Positions 55,751-64,000 of a stretch of DNA of 64,000 bases are shown here, piece by piece. The notes under the pieces were generated by a model. The model saw nothing but the letters and a program-made list of their open reading frames with translations. It made no database searches and was not told the DNA's origin. The stretch is from DAIDKA01 sp963726995 (lineage in GTDB: Bacteria > Pseudomonadota > Gammaproteobacteria > Steroidobacterales > Steroidobacteraceae). The DNA lies in assembly GCA_963726995.1 (NCBI GenBank), contig CAVSEP010000006.1, positions 186,001-250,000 of the forward strand. The letters run 5' to 3'. Numbering within the stretch: position 1 is the stretch's first letter; each line of letters starts with the position of its first letter. Made by a program: the position numbers and the translations under genes.

Positions 55751-56902
55751 TCAGGTTACGAGGGTGGTCGATGCCGTCACGCAGTTGCGTCCGGCCGCCT
55801 TGGATTTGTACAGCGCCGCATCGGCTTCGGCGATCAGCCGCTCCGCCAGCAGCTTCAGATCCCGGGTGCTGGCGTCGGGACTGGCGACCGCGACGCCGAT
55901 CGACAGCGTGATGGTGGCGGTCAGGCCGGGCGCCACCGGTATCAGCGTGCTGCTGACGGTATGCAGCACGCGCCGGCCCAGGGCTTCCGCATCGCGCGCC
56001 TGCCGCCCGGGCAGCACCATGGCGAACTCATCGCCGCCGAAGCGCGCGCCGGTGTCGCTGATGCGGATTTCGGAATCGATGCGCCGCGCCACTTCGCGCA
56101 GCACCGAATCGCCGGCCAGGTGGCCGTGCGAATCGTTCATGCGCTTGAAGTGATCGACATCGATCATGAGGCAGGCCACGGTGCCCCTGTCGCGCTGCGC
56201 GCGGGCCAGCTCCTCGCGCAGCCGCGCCTGCATGTAGCGGCGGTTGTGGAATCCGGTCAGAAAGTCCGTGAGACCGCTGCGCACCAGCCGCGCCCGGTTG
56301 ACGGCATTCTCCAGGCAGATCGCCGCAATGATGCCCAGATGCGCCATGTAGTCGCTGGCCAGGTCCGGCGTGAAACGACTGCGCGTCGCGCGAGCCGAAG
56401 ACCAGCACGCCATCGAGCTGCTCGCCGCGACGCAGCGGCACCAGCGCCAGGCTGGCCAGGCCGCGCGACTGCGGCAGCAGCTGCGTGTGCTCAGCCTCCC
56501 GGAACGGGCCGAACCAGGGACGCTCCAGCTGCGCCAGCTGCGGCGCAAGCGAAACCATCGAGTCCACGAACAGCACGCCGCGGGCGCCGGAGGAGGCCGG
56601 TTCTCCTCCCAGCAGGTGGCGCATTTCATGCTGCGGGTCGTGCAGCACCAGCGCTACGGCATCCAGGTGAAACGACTTGCGCAGCCCCGCCTGCAGCAGC
56701 TCGATGAGCTGCGGCAGCGAGCTGGCCCCCAGCAGTGCGAGCTCGCGCTCCTGGGTCTTGCGCCGCACGTCGTCATTGCGCGCGGCGGCGGCGGTGATTT
56801 CCACCAGCCGCGCGGTCAGTTCGCGATTTTCGCGCTCCAGGGTCTCCAGGCGATCAGGCCCGGCAGCTGCCCGCTGGAACTTGCGCCTCGGGCCCTGCTC
56901 AT
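55751..56902 (-). pseudogene. Diguanylate cyclase with N-terminal DUF484/GAF-like region, two frame breaks
   Basis: From ATG 56902, which overlaps a TGA in the tyrA end region, a coiled coil (LETLERENRELTARLVEI) leads to a DUF484-like domain (SLPQLIELLQAGLRKSFHLDAVALV; LVPLRRGEQLDGVLVFGSRD). A GGDEF domain with ARFGGDEFAMVLPG then makes c-di-GMP. The frame is broken twice: about one base missing near 56885 and one extra T near 56393. The two compensate, and the span is exactly 384 codons. No I-site RxxD was seen before GGDEF. Confidence 0.75.
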
Positions 56903-58040
56903 CGGCTGGCTACGCCGGCTGCGCTCGGTGACACTGCGGCGATCTTCCAGGTATTCGCGGCCGCGGTTCATGAGCGCCACGAAGGCGTCGTGATCCTGGG
57001 ACAGCACCGCGGTGCGGATGCTCTCCACGGCCTTCGCCAGCGCCTCCAGCGGCTCGGCGCCAAATCGTTGAGACTCTGGATTTCATAATAGAGCTCCGGA
57101 CTCTCCTGCGCCACGCGCGTCGCCACCTCGAGCTGGGAATCAAAGGTCGTGCTCGACATTTCCGCAAGGCGGGGAGCGGCCTCGCCGCTGTTGGCCAGCA
57201 CGGTGAAGAAGGCGATGTTGAGCGCGTGCGAGAGTCCCAGGATGTAGGCCGTCAGACGGTCGTGCTCATCGAGGCTGGTCACCACCTGTTCGACCATCGT
57301 CGGCGCGAACAGGTCACGGACCTTCTGCAGCGCCGCCGGACAGCCCAGGTCCACGAACACCACATGCCGCCCCGAAAGCAGCTCGCGTATCCGGGCCCGA
57401 ACATCGGGTGAATCGAGGTCACCTGGCAGCCATGGGATTTCAGCGCCTGCAGGCCCGCCCGCAGCGGCGACTTCAAGGAACCCACATCGAAGACGATGCC
57501 CGGCGGCCGCCGCAGCGCGAGCTCGCGCAGGATGCCGCCGGTGGCCCCCAGGGGCGTGGCGACCACGATGTAGTCGTAGCCGGTCAGATCCGCCTGGCGC
57601 CAGTCGCCGATGGCCGCGTAGCCGGGCGGCGCCCCGGCGCTGTCCGACACGTCCACCGTGAATCCCTGCGAGGCCAGAAAATCGACGAACCAGCGCCCCA
57701 TCTTGCCGGCACCGCCGATCACCAGCGCGCGATGACCGGAACCGGTGCCCTTGGTCGCGACACTGATCTGCTCCTGGGTGGCCAGTGAGGAGCGGATCAG
57801 CATGCGCATCAGGTTCTCGGCCAGGTCCGGTGAGACCCCGAGCTCCTCGGCCGCCTGGCGCGCGCCCAGGATGACCGTGCGCTCGCGCTGGTAGTCCCGC
57901 GTCGGATAACCCGTTTCGCGCTTCACGCGGGCGACTTCGCGGCTGACGCGCTGGCGCTCGGCGATCAGGGTCAGCAACTGGCGGTCCAGCTCGTTCAGGC
58001 CGCGGCGCAGTTCATCGAGGGTCACATCTGTTCGGGTCAT
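56899..58040 (-). pseudogene. tyrA: Chorismate mutase/prephenate dehydrogenase (TyrA T-protein), frame broken at least twice
   Basis: The N-terminal AroQ chorismate mutase domain (LDELRRGLNELDRQLLTLIAERQRVSREVARVKRE) is followed by the dehydrogenase Rossmann motif VIGGAGKMGRWF and SIHPMFGP. Frame breaks occur near 57390 (then VVFVDLGCP) and near 57062 (a T missing in GATTTGGCG; then FGAEPLEALAKAVESIR). The C-terminal end is uncertain: a TGA at 56899-56901 overlaps the next ATG, while the last frame stays open to 56816. The product would catalyse two steps of tyrosine synthesis. Confidence 0.8.
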
Positions 58041-58124
58041 GGTCTGGCTCAGCTTACCGGACTCCTCTTTTACGGGTGCGGCGCAGGCGCTGCAAGCGCC
58101 CGGCGGAGGGCTTACCATTGCCCC

Positions 58125-58779
58125 ATGAGCGAACCGACTGCCGAAATCCTAGGGGACCCCCTGCCCGCCGAACCCCTGATGCTGGCCAGCGAGTGGCTGG
58201 CGGAGGCCTGGCGCCGCCGCCTGCAGCCCAATCCCAATGCCATGACCCTGGCCACGGCCACGCCGGAAGGCTGGCCGACGGCGCGGATCGTGCTGTGCAA
58301 GGACGTGGTGGGCGTGCCCGGTTATGTCGTCTTCTACACCAATTTCCAGTCCCGCAAGGGCCTGGAACTGGCCGCGTAATCCGCGCGCCGCGGCGGTGAT
58401 GCACTGGGACCACATGCACCGGCAGGTGCGCATCGAGGGCCGGGTGCTCAGCGCGCCGGCCGCCGACAGCGACGCCTACTTCGCCTCCCGCGCCCGTGAC
58501 AGCCGGATCGGCGCCTGGGCCAGCGCCCAGAGCCAGCCGGTGGCCTCGCGCGAGGCATTGCTGGCGCAGGTGAAGCAGGCGGCCGAGCGCTTCGGCGCAG
58601 GCGTAGTGCCGCGACCCAGTTTCTGGGGCGGCTACCGGCTGTGGGCGGAAGCCGTCGAGCTGTGGGTCGCGGGACACGCCCGGATTCATGATCGGGCGCG
58701 CTGGACCCGCACCCTGGAACAGGCGCCCGACGGCGGCATGCGCCCCGGCCCATGGTCAGTCACCCGACTGCAGCCTTGA
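58125..58779 (+). pseudogene. pdxH: Pyridoxamine 5'-phosphate oxidase family protein (PdxH-like), one extra base near 58377
   Basis: The frame runs through EPLMLASEWLAEAWRRRLQPNPNAMTLATATPEGWPTARIVLCKDV and YTNFQSRKGLELAA, then meets a stop created by an extra T. One frame over it continues NPRAAAVMHWDHMHRQVRIEGRV to FWGGYRLWAEAVELW. Without the extra base the gene has 218 codons, the family length. It would make pyridoxal phosphate with FMN. The ABC ATPase start overlaps its 3' end by 28 nt. Confidence 0.82.
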
Positions 58780-59554
58780 AGCCGCATTCCGGGTCGCTGG
58801 AAGCCCGGAACCTGAGTGTCTTCGCCGGCGAACGCCGCCTGGTGGCCGGCCTCACGGTGCGCTTCGCGCCCGGCGAATTCGTGGCCATCCTGGGACGCAA
58901 TGGCTGCGGCAAATCCCTCACCCTGCATACCCTGGCCGGATTGCGCCCGCCATTCGACGGCGCGGTCGAGCTGGAGGGTCGAGCCCTTAGGTTCAATGTC
59001 CCGCCGCCGCATCGCCCGGCGCTTAGGCCTGCTCACGCAGGACCTGGAGGACGGTTTCAGCAGCACCGTGCTGGAATCCTTGCTGATCGGCCGGCACCCG
59101 CACCTCTCACTACTGGAGCGGGAGGGTCCCGCAGGACCGTCATCTGGCACTGACGGCACTCGCGCAGGTGGGCCTGACGGGATTCGAGGATCGCAGCCTC
59201 GAGACCCTCTCGGGCGGCGAACAGCGCCGCTGCGCCATGGCGGCCCTGCTCACCCAGGATCCCCAGTTCTTCCTGCTCGATGAGCCTTCCAACCACCTGG
59301 ACCCGCAGCAGCAGCTGGCGGTGCTGAGCTTGTTCAAGGAGCAGGCCCAGCGCGGGCGCACGGTGGTGGCCATCCTGCACGACCCCACCCTGGCGGCGCG
59401 CTTTGCGGACTCGGTGCTGCTGCTGTACGGGGATGGCAGCTGGCTGGCAGGGCCCGCCGCGCAGGTGCTCAACGCACAGGCCCTGAGCCAGCTGTATCAG
59501 ACGCCGCTCACCGAAGTGCTGGTGGGCAGCCGGCGGGTCTTCACCAGCCTCTAG
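58752..59554 (+). pseudogene. ABC transporter ATPase (BtuD/FecE-like), two extra bases
   Basis: It has Walker A ILGRNGCGKS, the Q-loop LLTQD, signature LSGGEQRR, Walker B FFLLDEPSNHLD and H-loop LHD. The frame is broken by one extra T near 58990 and one extra C near 59130. Removing both gives 267 codons, the usual size. It is the likely partner of the permease at 54749, though 3 kb of opposite-strand genes lie between them. Confidence 0.8.
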
Positions 59555-60327
59555 CCTGCAGCCAGTGCCGCCTGGATCGGCGCGTGCAGCACGCCATTGG
59601 TGGCCAGCACGCTGGTGGTGGCGAGCCCCACCTCGGCGCCGTCCAGATCGGTGAAGCGCCGCCGGCCTCGCGCACCAGCACCGTGAGGGCGGCGATGTCC
59701 AGGATGTTCACATCCGACTCGATGACCACGTCCAGCGAGCCGCGCGCCAGCAGGTGGTAGTGCACGAAATCGCCATAGCCGCGAATGCGGCTGATGCCGC
59801 CGATCAGATCGCCGAAGCGCCGCCAGCGCGCCGGTGATGCGGCGAGGGTCTTGAGGTTGCCGGTCGACACGATCGATTGCGCCAGCGTCGTGGTGGCACT
59901 GACGCGGATGGGCTGGCCGTTCAGGAACGCGCCCTGGCCGCGCTGCGCCCAGGCGAGCTCGGCATAGGCCGGCGCGCTGGACACCCCCAGCACCAGTTCC
60001 CCGCCCCGCAGCAGCGCGATCTGGGTGGAGAAGAACGGGCACTCGCGCACGAAGGACTTGGTGCCGTCGATGGGATCGACCAGCCAGATGCTCTCGGCCT
60101 CGAGGTTGTGCCGGCCGGTCTCCTCGCCATAAAAGCCGTAGCCCGGAAAGCGCGCCGTGCAGCACCTCGTGGATCGCCTGTTCGGCGCGCACATCCGCCT
60201 CGGTGACCGGAGACTGGTCGGCCTTGGTGGTGACCGCAAGGTTGCGCTGGTACAGGGACCGGATGACTTCGGCGGCGGCCTGCGCCGCATCGATGGCGGC
60301 GCCAAGTTCGGGCGAGTGCGTCGGCAT
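59551..60327 (-). pseudogene. Inositol monophosphatase-family phosphatase (HisN/CysQ-like), two compensating frame breaks
   Basis: It has the metal motifs GFYGEETG, WLVDPIDGTKSF and, later, ESDVNILDIAAL. The frame shifts near 60155 (one extra G in a CG-rich run) and returns near 59662 (one base missing), with the total still 259 codons. The DGTKSF variant and FFSTQIAL resemble histidinol-phosphatase HisN, but CysQ-type activity cannot be excluded. Confidence 0.78.
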
Positions 60328-60391
60328 GGGCAGTTGAGTCTCCAGCCGCTATGCTGCTGCGTCCCGCGGGCTGGCAAAGGATTTTCGGCAT

Positions 60392-60949
60392 ATGGGCAAT
60401 CGCTTGAGCAGGATCTACACCCGGACCGGCGATGACGGCACCACCGGCCTGGGCGATGGCAGTCGCACGCCGAAGGACTCGCCCCGCATCGAGGCCATCG
60501 GCGCCGTCGATGAACTCAACAGCGCGATCGGCATGGTGCTGGCGGTTGCCGGCCTGCCGTCCCCGGTGAGCGGGCTGCTGCAGGAAGTGCAGCACGATCT
60601 GTTCGACCTGGGCGGGGAGCTGAGCATCCCGGGTCACACCATCCTGGGTGCCGCCCACACCACGCGCCTGGAGCAGGCACTGGATGGCTTCAACGATCCG
60701 CTGCCGGCGCTGCGGGAATTCATTCTGCCCAGTGGCGGAGCGGCCACTGCGGCCTGCCACCTGGCGCGTGCCATCGCGCGGCGCGCCGAGCGGCGCCTGT
60801 GGCAGCTGTCGCGCACCGAGACGGTGGCCGAAGTCCTGCCGCAATACCTGAACCGGCTGTCCGACCTGCTGTTCGTGCTGGCCCGCGTGCTGGTGCGCCA
60901 CGAACGCGGCAGCGAAGTGTTATGGCGCCACGACCGCGGCCGGGGCTGA
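60392..60949 (+). CDS. Cob(I)alamin adenosyltransferase, PduO type
   Basis: The 185-aa trimeric enzyme converts cob(I)alamin and ATP to adenosylcobalamin. It has RIYTRTGDDGTTGLGDGSR (ATP loop), AIGAVDELNSAIG, FILPSGG and C-terminal LNRLSDLLFVLAR. It is intact although its neighbours are frame-broken. It overlaps the convergent ampD gene by 30 bp. With the BtuCD-like genes it suggests a cobalamin salvage theme. Confidence 0.93.
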   Translation: MGNRLSRIYTRTGDDGTTGLGDGSRTPKDSPRIEAIGAVDELNSAIGMVLAVAGLPSPVSGLLQEVQHDLFDLGGELSIPGHTILGAAHTTRLEQALDGFNDPLPALREFILPSGGAATAACHLARAIARRAERRLWQLSRTETVAEVLPQYLNRLSDLLFVLARVLVRHERGSEVLWRHDRGRG

Positions 60950-61522
60950 CTGGGCGACCAGGGCCCGCAGCCGCGGCCAGTCGAATTTCGCACCCGGATC
61001 GAGCTTGCGTCCCGGGGCGATATCGCTGTGTCCGACGATGCGCGCGGCATCGAGCGTGGGGTAGCAGGCCAGCAGCGCCGCAATCACCGCGCTGAGCGTG
61101 CGGTACTGCGCATCCTCATACGGGCTGTCATCGGTGCCCTCCAGCTCGATGCCGATCGAGAAATCATTGCAGGCCGCGCGCCCCTGGTACGAGGAGGCGC
61201 CCGCGTGCCAGGCGCGCGCGCCGAACGGCACGAACTGCACGGGCGTGCCGTCGCGCCGGATCAGCGCATGCGCCGACACCCGACCCGGCGGAATGGTCGC
61301 AAAGTAGGGATGGACGTGGACCGGCAGGGTGCCGGTGAATAGGTGCTCGATCCACGGGCCGCCATACTGGCCCGGCGGCAGGCTGATGCCGTGCACGACG
61401 ATCAGTTCCGGCACGCACCCCGAAGGCCGGGCGTCGAAATGGGTCGACAGCACCTGCCGCGTGCGGATCAGCAATCCCGTGGCCGCCTCGACCTGCAGGG
61501 CATTGGCGTGCACCGTGTTCAT
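60920..61522 (-). CDS. ampD: 1,6-anhydro-N-acetylmuramyl-L-alanine amidase AmpD
   Basis: The 200-aa cytoplasmic zinc amidase (amidase_2 fold) has VVHGISLPPGQYGGPWIEHLF, SAHALIRRDG, FSIGIELEGTD and IVGHSDIAPGRKLDPGAKFDW with the ligand His and Asp. It recycles peptidoglycan muropeptides. There is no signal peptide, as expected for AmpD. The gene is intact and convergent with pduO. Confidence 0.93.
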   Translation of the reverse strand: MNTVHANALQVEAATGLLIRTRQVLSTHFDARPSGCVPELIVVHGISLPPGQYGGPWIEHLFTGTLPVHVHPYFATIPPGRVSAHALIRRDGTPVQFVPFGARAWHAGASSYQGRAACNDFSIGIELEGTDDSPYEDAQYRTLSAVIAALLACYPTLDAARIVGHSDIAPGRKLDPGAKFDWPRLRALVAQSAPAAVVAP

Positions 61523-61553
61523 ACGGCCGGATCATGCCAAACTCTGCCTCCAA

Positions 61554-62967
61554 ATGCCTCACTCCACCGCCCCTTTCGGTCCGGCGCCCGGTCAGAACGA
61601 TCCGGGCGCAGCCGCCAACCTGCCCTGGCGGGAGCGCGATCTCGCGCATGTGTGGCATCCGTGCACGCAGATGCAGGATCACGACTCGCTGGTGCCGATG
61701 GTCCCGATCCGCAGCGCCAGTGGTGTGTGGCTGACGGACTTCGCGGGCCAGCGTTACCTGGACGCGATCAGCTCCTGGTGGGTGAACCTCTTCGGACACG
61801 CCAATGCGCGCATCAACGCGGCATTGCGCGCACAGCTGGACAGTCTCGAGCACGTCATCCTCGCCGGCTTCACCCATGAGCCGGTGATCCGCCTGAGCGA
61901 GGCGCTGACGACCATCGCGCCGGCCGGCCTGACCCGCTGCTTCTACGCGGACAATGGTTCCGCGGCGGTCGAAGTGGCGCTGAAGATGAGTTTTCACTAC
62001 TGGCGCAACATGGGCCATGCCGGCAAGCGCCGCTTCGTGACGCTCTCGGGCAGCTATCACGGGGAGACTCTGGGCGCGCTCGCGGTCGGCAATGTCGAGC
62101 TGTACAAGCACACCTATCAGCCGCTGCTGATGGACGTGATCACGGTGCCGTCGCCGGATGCCTATCTGCGCGAACCGGGCGTGAGCGAAGCGGATTGGGC
62201 GCGCCGCCAGTTCGCGCATCTGGAACGGGTGCTGGCAGAACAGGGGCACGAAATCGCCGCCGTCATCATCGAACCGCTGGTGCAGTGCGCTGCCGGCATG
62301 CGCATGTACGACCCGCTGTACCTGAAGCTGCTTGCGCGCGGCCTGCGACCGCTACCAGGTGCACCTCATCGCCGATGAGATCGCCGTGGGGTTCGGGCGC
62401 ACCGGCACGCTGTTCGCCTGCGAGCAGGCCGGCATCCGCGCGGACTTGCTGTGCCTGTCCAAGGGCCTGACCGGCGGCTACCTGCCCCTGTCGGTGGTTC
62501 TGACCACCGAGGACATCTATGCGGCGTTCTACGACGAGTACGTGAAGCTGAACGCCTTCCTGCACTCGCACAGCTACACCGGCAATGCCTTGGGGTGTGC
62601 GGCGGCCCTGGCGACGCTGGAGATCTTCGCGCAGGAGCCGGTGATTCCGCGCAACCGCGTGCTGGCGCAGCACTTTGCGCGCAGCGTCGCGCCGCTTGGC
62701 CGAGCATCCCCACGTCGGGGAGGTGCGCCAGCGCGGCATGATCACCGCCATCGAGATGGTCCGCGACAAGGCTCGCCGCGAACCCTACCCCTGGGAGGAG
62801 CGCCGCGGCCTTACCGTGTACCGGCATGCGCTGTCACGCGCGGCGTGCTGCTGCGGCCTATCGGCAACGTCATCTACTTCATGCCGCCCTACGTCATCGA
62901 GCCCGAGCACATCGACCTGATGGTGCAGGTCGCGCGCGAGGGGCTGGAGCTGGCGACGTGCGACTGA
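61554..62967 (+). pseudogene. bioA: Adenosylmethionine-8-amino-7-oxononanoate aminotransferase (BioA), three frame breaks
   Basis: This class III PLP aminotransferase has VWHPCTQMQDH, AISSWWVNLFGH, FYADNGSAAVEVALKM, GSYHGETLGALAVG, LIADEIAVGFGRTG, the Lys in LCLSKGLTGG and SHSYTGNALGCAAA. The frame breaks near 62338, 62698 and 62838. With small indels undone it gives about 470 codons. It makes 7,8-diaminopelargonate for biotin; birA at 24.7 kb could be its repressor. The rsmE start overlaps its end. Confidence 0.82.
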
Positions 62968-63687
62968 ACCGGGTGCATGTCGCAGTGCCGGTGGGCGGCA
63001 GGGTGCACGTGGAGCTGGACGGCACTGCCGCCAATCATGTCGCGCGCGTGCTGCGCCTGCGGGTCGGGCGATGCGCTGATCCTGTTCGACAACGCGGGCG
63101 GCGAGTATGCCGCCAACGTGGTTGCCTTCGGCCGTGACAGCGTGCGTGTCGCGGTCGGCGAGCACCTGCCGACGAATCGCGAATCGCCGCTGCGGGTGAC
63201 GCTGGCACAGGGGATCTCCCGCGGAGAACGCATGGACGTGGTGGTGCAGAAGGCGACGGAACTGGGCGTGTGGCGCATCGTGCCGCTGATGACCGAGCGC
63301 ACCGTGGTGCGGCTCAATGCGGCCCAGGCCGCCAATCGCCTGCGCCACTGGCGCGCCATCGCCGTAGCAGCCTGCGAGCAAAGCGGTCGCAACCAGGTGC
63401 CGGACATCGCCGCGCCCGTGGGCCTGCAGGAGTTCCTGGTATCCGGCCTGCCCGATGGGCTGCGGCTGCTGCTCAATCCGGATGGGGGCCTCAGGGCGCG
63501 GGACCTGCCGGCGAGCGAGGCCGCCACCTTGCTGATCGGACCCGAAGGCGGCCTGTCGGATGCCGAGCGCACGGCGGCTGCCGCCGCGCAGTTCATGGGG
63601 CTGTCGCTGGGGCCGCGCATCCTGCGCACCGAGACCGCGGCCATTGCGGCGCTGGCCATCATCCAGCAGCGGCTTGGGGACTTGTAG
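62958..63687 (+). pseudogene. rsmE: 16S rRNA (uracil1498-N3)-methyltransferase RsmE, one extra G near 63067
   Basis: From the GTG at 62958 the frame reads RLNRVHVAVPVGGRV and NHVARVLRLRVG. An extra G in GGG shifts it, and it continues as DALILFDNAGGEYAA, KATELGVWRIVPLMTERTVV, LLIGPEGGLSDAE and LGPRILRTETAAIAAL, the SPOUT knot motifs. Correcting one base gives 243 codons, the usual length. Confidence 0.85.
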
Positions 63688-63690
63688 GCG

Positions 63691-64000
63691 TTAGGCCGCG
63701 CGGGTCTCTTCGGCGATCATCGCTTCCAGGCGCTCGATGTCCGGCACCAGCGGCGCCTCGTTGAGCATGCGCACCTGGCAGATCACCGGGGTGCGCTCCG
63801 GGAACACCTTGGAGTTGTCCGGCCGCACGACATCGGAACTGACCCGCACCAGCTGCGGGAAGCCCTGGCTTACCACACCGAAGTAGCCGCCCTCGAGCTT
63901 GTCGCCCATGCAGTGGAAGATGACCACGCGGGTGCGCCCGGCGGCGGGCGGAATGTTCTGGCCGCAGGCACCCTCGAAGGACACCAGCGGCACCTGACGG
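63691..64000 (-). CDS. CheW-like domain protein (N-terminal part outside the window)
   Basis: The last 102 codons of a gene that extends past the right edge. The sequence begins RQVPLVSFEGACG, then RTRVVIFHCMGDKLEGGYFGVVSQGFPQLVRVSSD, and ends in an Ala-rich tail. This matches the C-terminal half of CheW/PilI-type adaptors that link receptors to a CheA-type kinase. It is convergent with rsmE, 3 bp apart. Confidence 0.6.
   Translation of the reverse strand, partial: RQVPLVSFEGACGQNIPPAAGRTRVVIFHCMGDKLEGGYFGVVSQGFPQLVRVSSDVVRPDNSKVFPERTPVICQVRMLNEAPLVPDIERLEAMIAEETRAA

Noticed and set aside
60328..60391. A cobalamin riboswitch before the adenosyltransferase or the BtuC-like gene
   Set aside because: The upstream gaps are only about 50-64 bp, too short for the riboswitch fold, and no B12-box-like sequence was seen.
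55590..63070. Programmed frameshifting as the cause of the frame breaks
   Set aside because: Breaks occur in many unrelated genes, in both directions, without slippery heptamers or pseudoknots that I can see.

Overview
The window is 64 kb of GC-rich chromosome from a gammaproteobacterium. The evidence is one rRNA operon in the order 16S-tRNA-Ile-tRNA-Ala-23S-5S, a tyrS/M23 peptidase/ppk/ppx/erpA/bactofilin/rppH block, and birA-coaX-SPOR. The large TonB receptor, PQQ and molybdenum dehydrogenases and many Tat signals fit the Nevskiales/Steroidobacterales neighbourhood. That last placement is inference and no tree was built.

Layout. 0.1-5.5 kb: a GFA-type zinc protein, an exported HD-like protein, a GT87 glycosyltransferase, an acyltransferase and a radical SAM/SPASM protein. 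5.5-6.9 kb: a GntR-slipin pair with a visible operator. 6.9-12.1 kb (minus strand): a three-subunit molybdenum hydroxylase with a Tat leader, a cytochrome b and two small partners. 12-17.7 kb: DsbA-like protein, nitronate monooxygenase, thioesterase, MFS, ABC exporter and tRNA-Thr. 17.7-22 kb: Tat-exported metallo-beta-lactamase and a 1009-aa TonB receptor. 22-26.6 kb: K+ channel, SPOR protein, coaX, birA and ctlX. 26.6-32 kb: ligase-associated exonuclease, diheme cytochrome c plus PQQ dehydrogenase, a TIM-barrel isomerase and TetR. 32-39 kb: DUF1326/DUF2182 pair, S41 lipoprotein protease, nucleoside-type MFS, Tat-exported isomerase, a 34-aa membrane protein and an NhaP antiporter. 39.2-45.95 kb: the rRNA operon with promoters, processing stems, boxA and terminator. 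46.2-54.7 kb: intact housekeeping genes. 54.7-64 kb: BtuCD-like ABC genes, a GGDEF protein, tyrA, pdxH, an IMPase, PduO, ampD, bioA, rsmE and a partial cheW. Eight of these genes carry one or more single-base frame breaks, which points to local sequence error rather than decay.

The most notable object is the 23S rRNA gene. It is split by two insertions that leave a 28-nt exon between them. The first (708 nt) follows E. coli U1923, which is the I-CeuI target site, and encodes a 217-aa single-motif LAGLIDADG protein resembling I-CeuI. The second (282 nt) follows U1951, carries no ORF, and uses a site known from Coxiella. Both have a 5' exon ending in U, a last intron base of G, and an internal guide that pairs with the 5' exon to give a U.G at the splice site. 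The first also shows canonical R and S core motifs and P8 and P9 hairpins. The endonuclease reading frame runs through that catalytic core.
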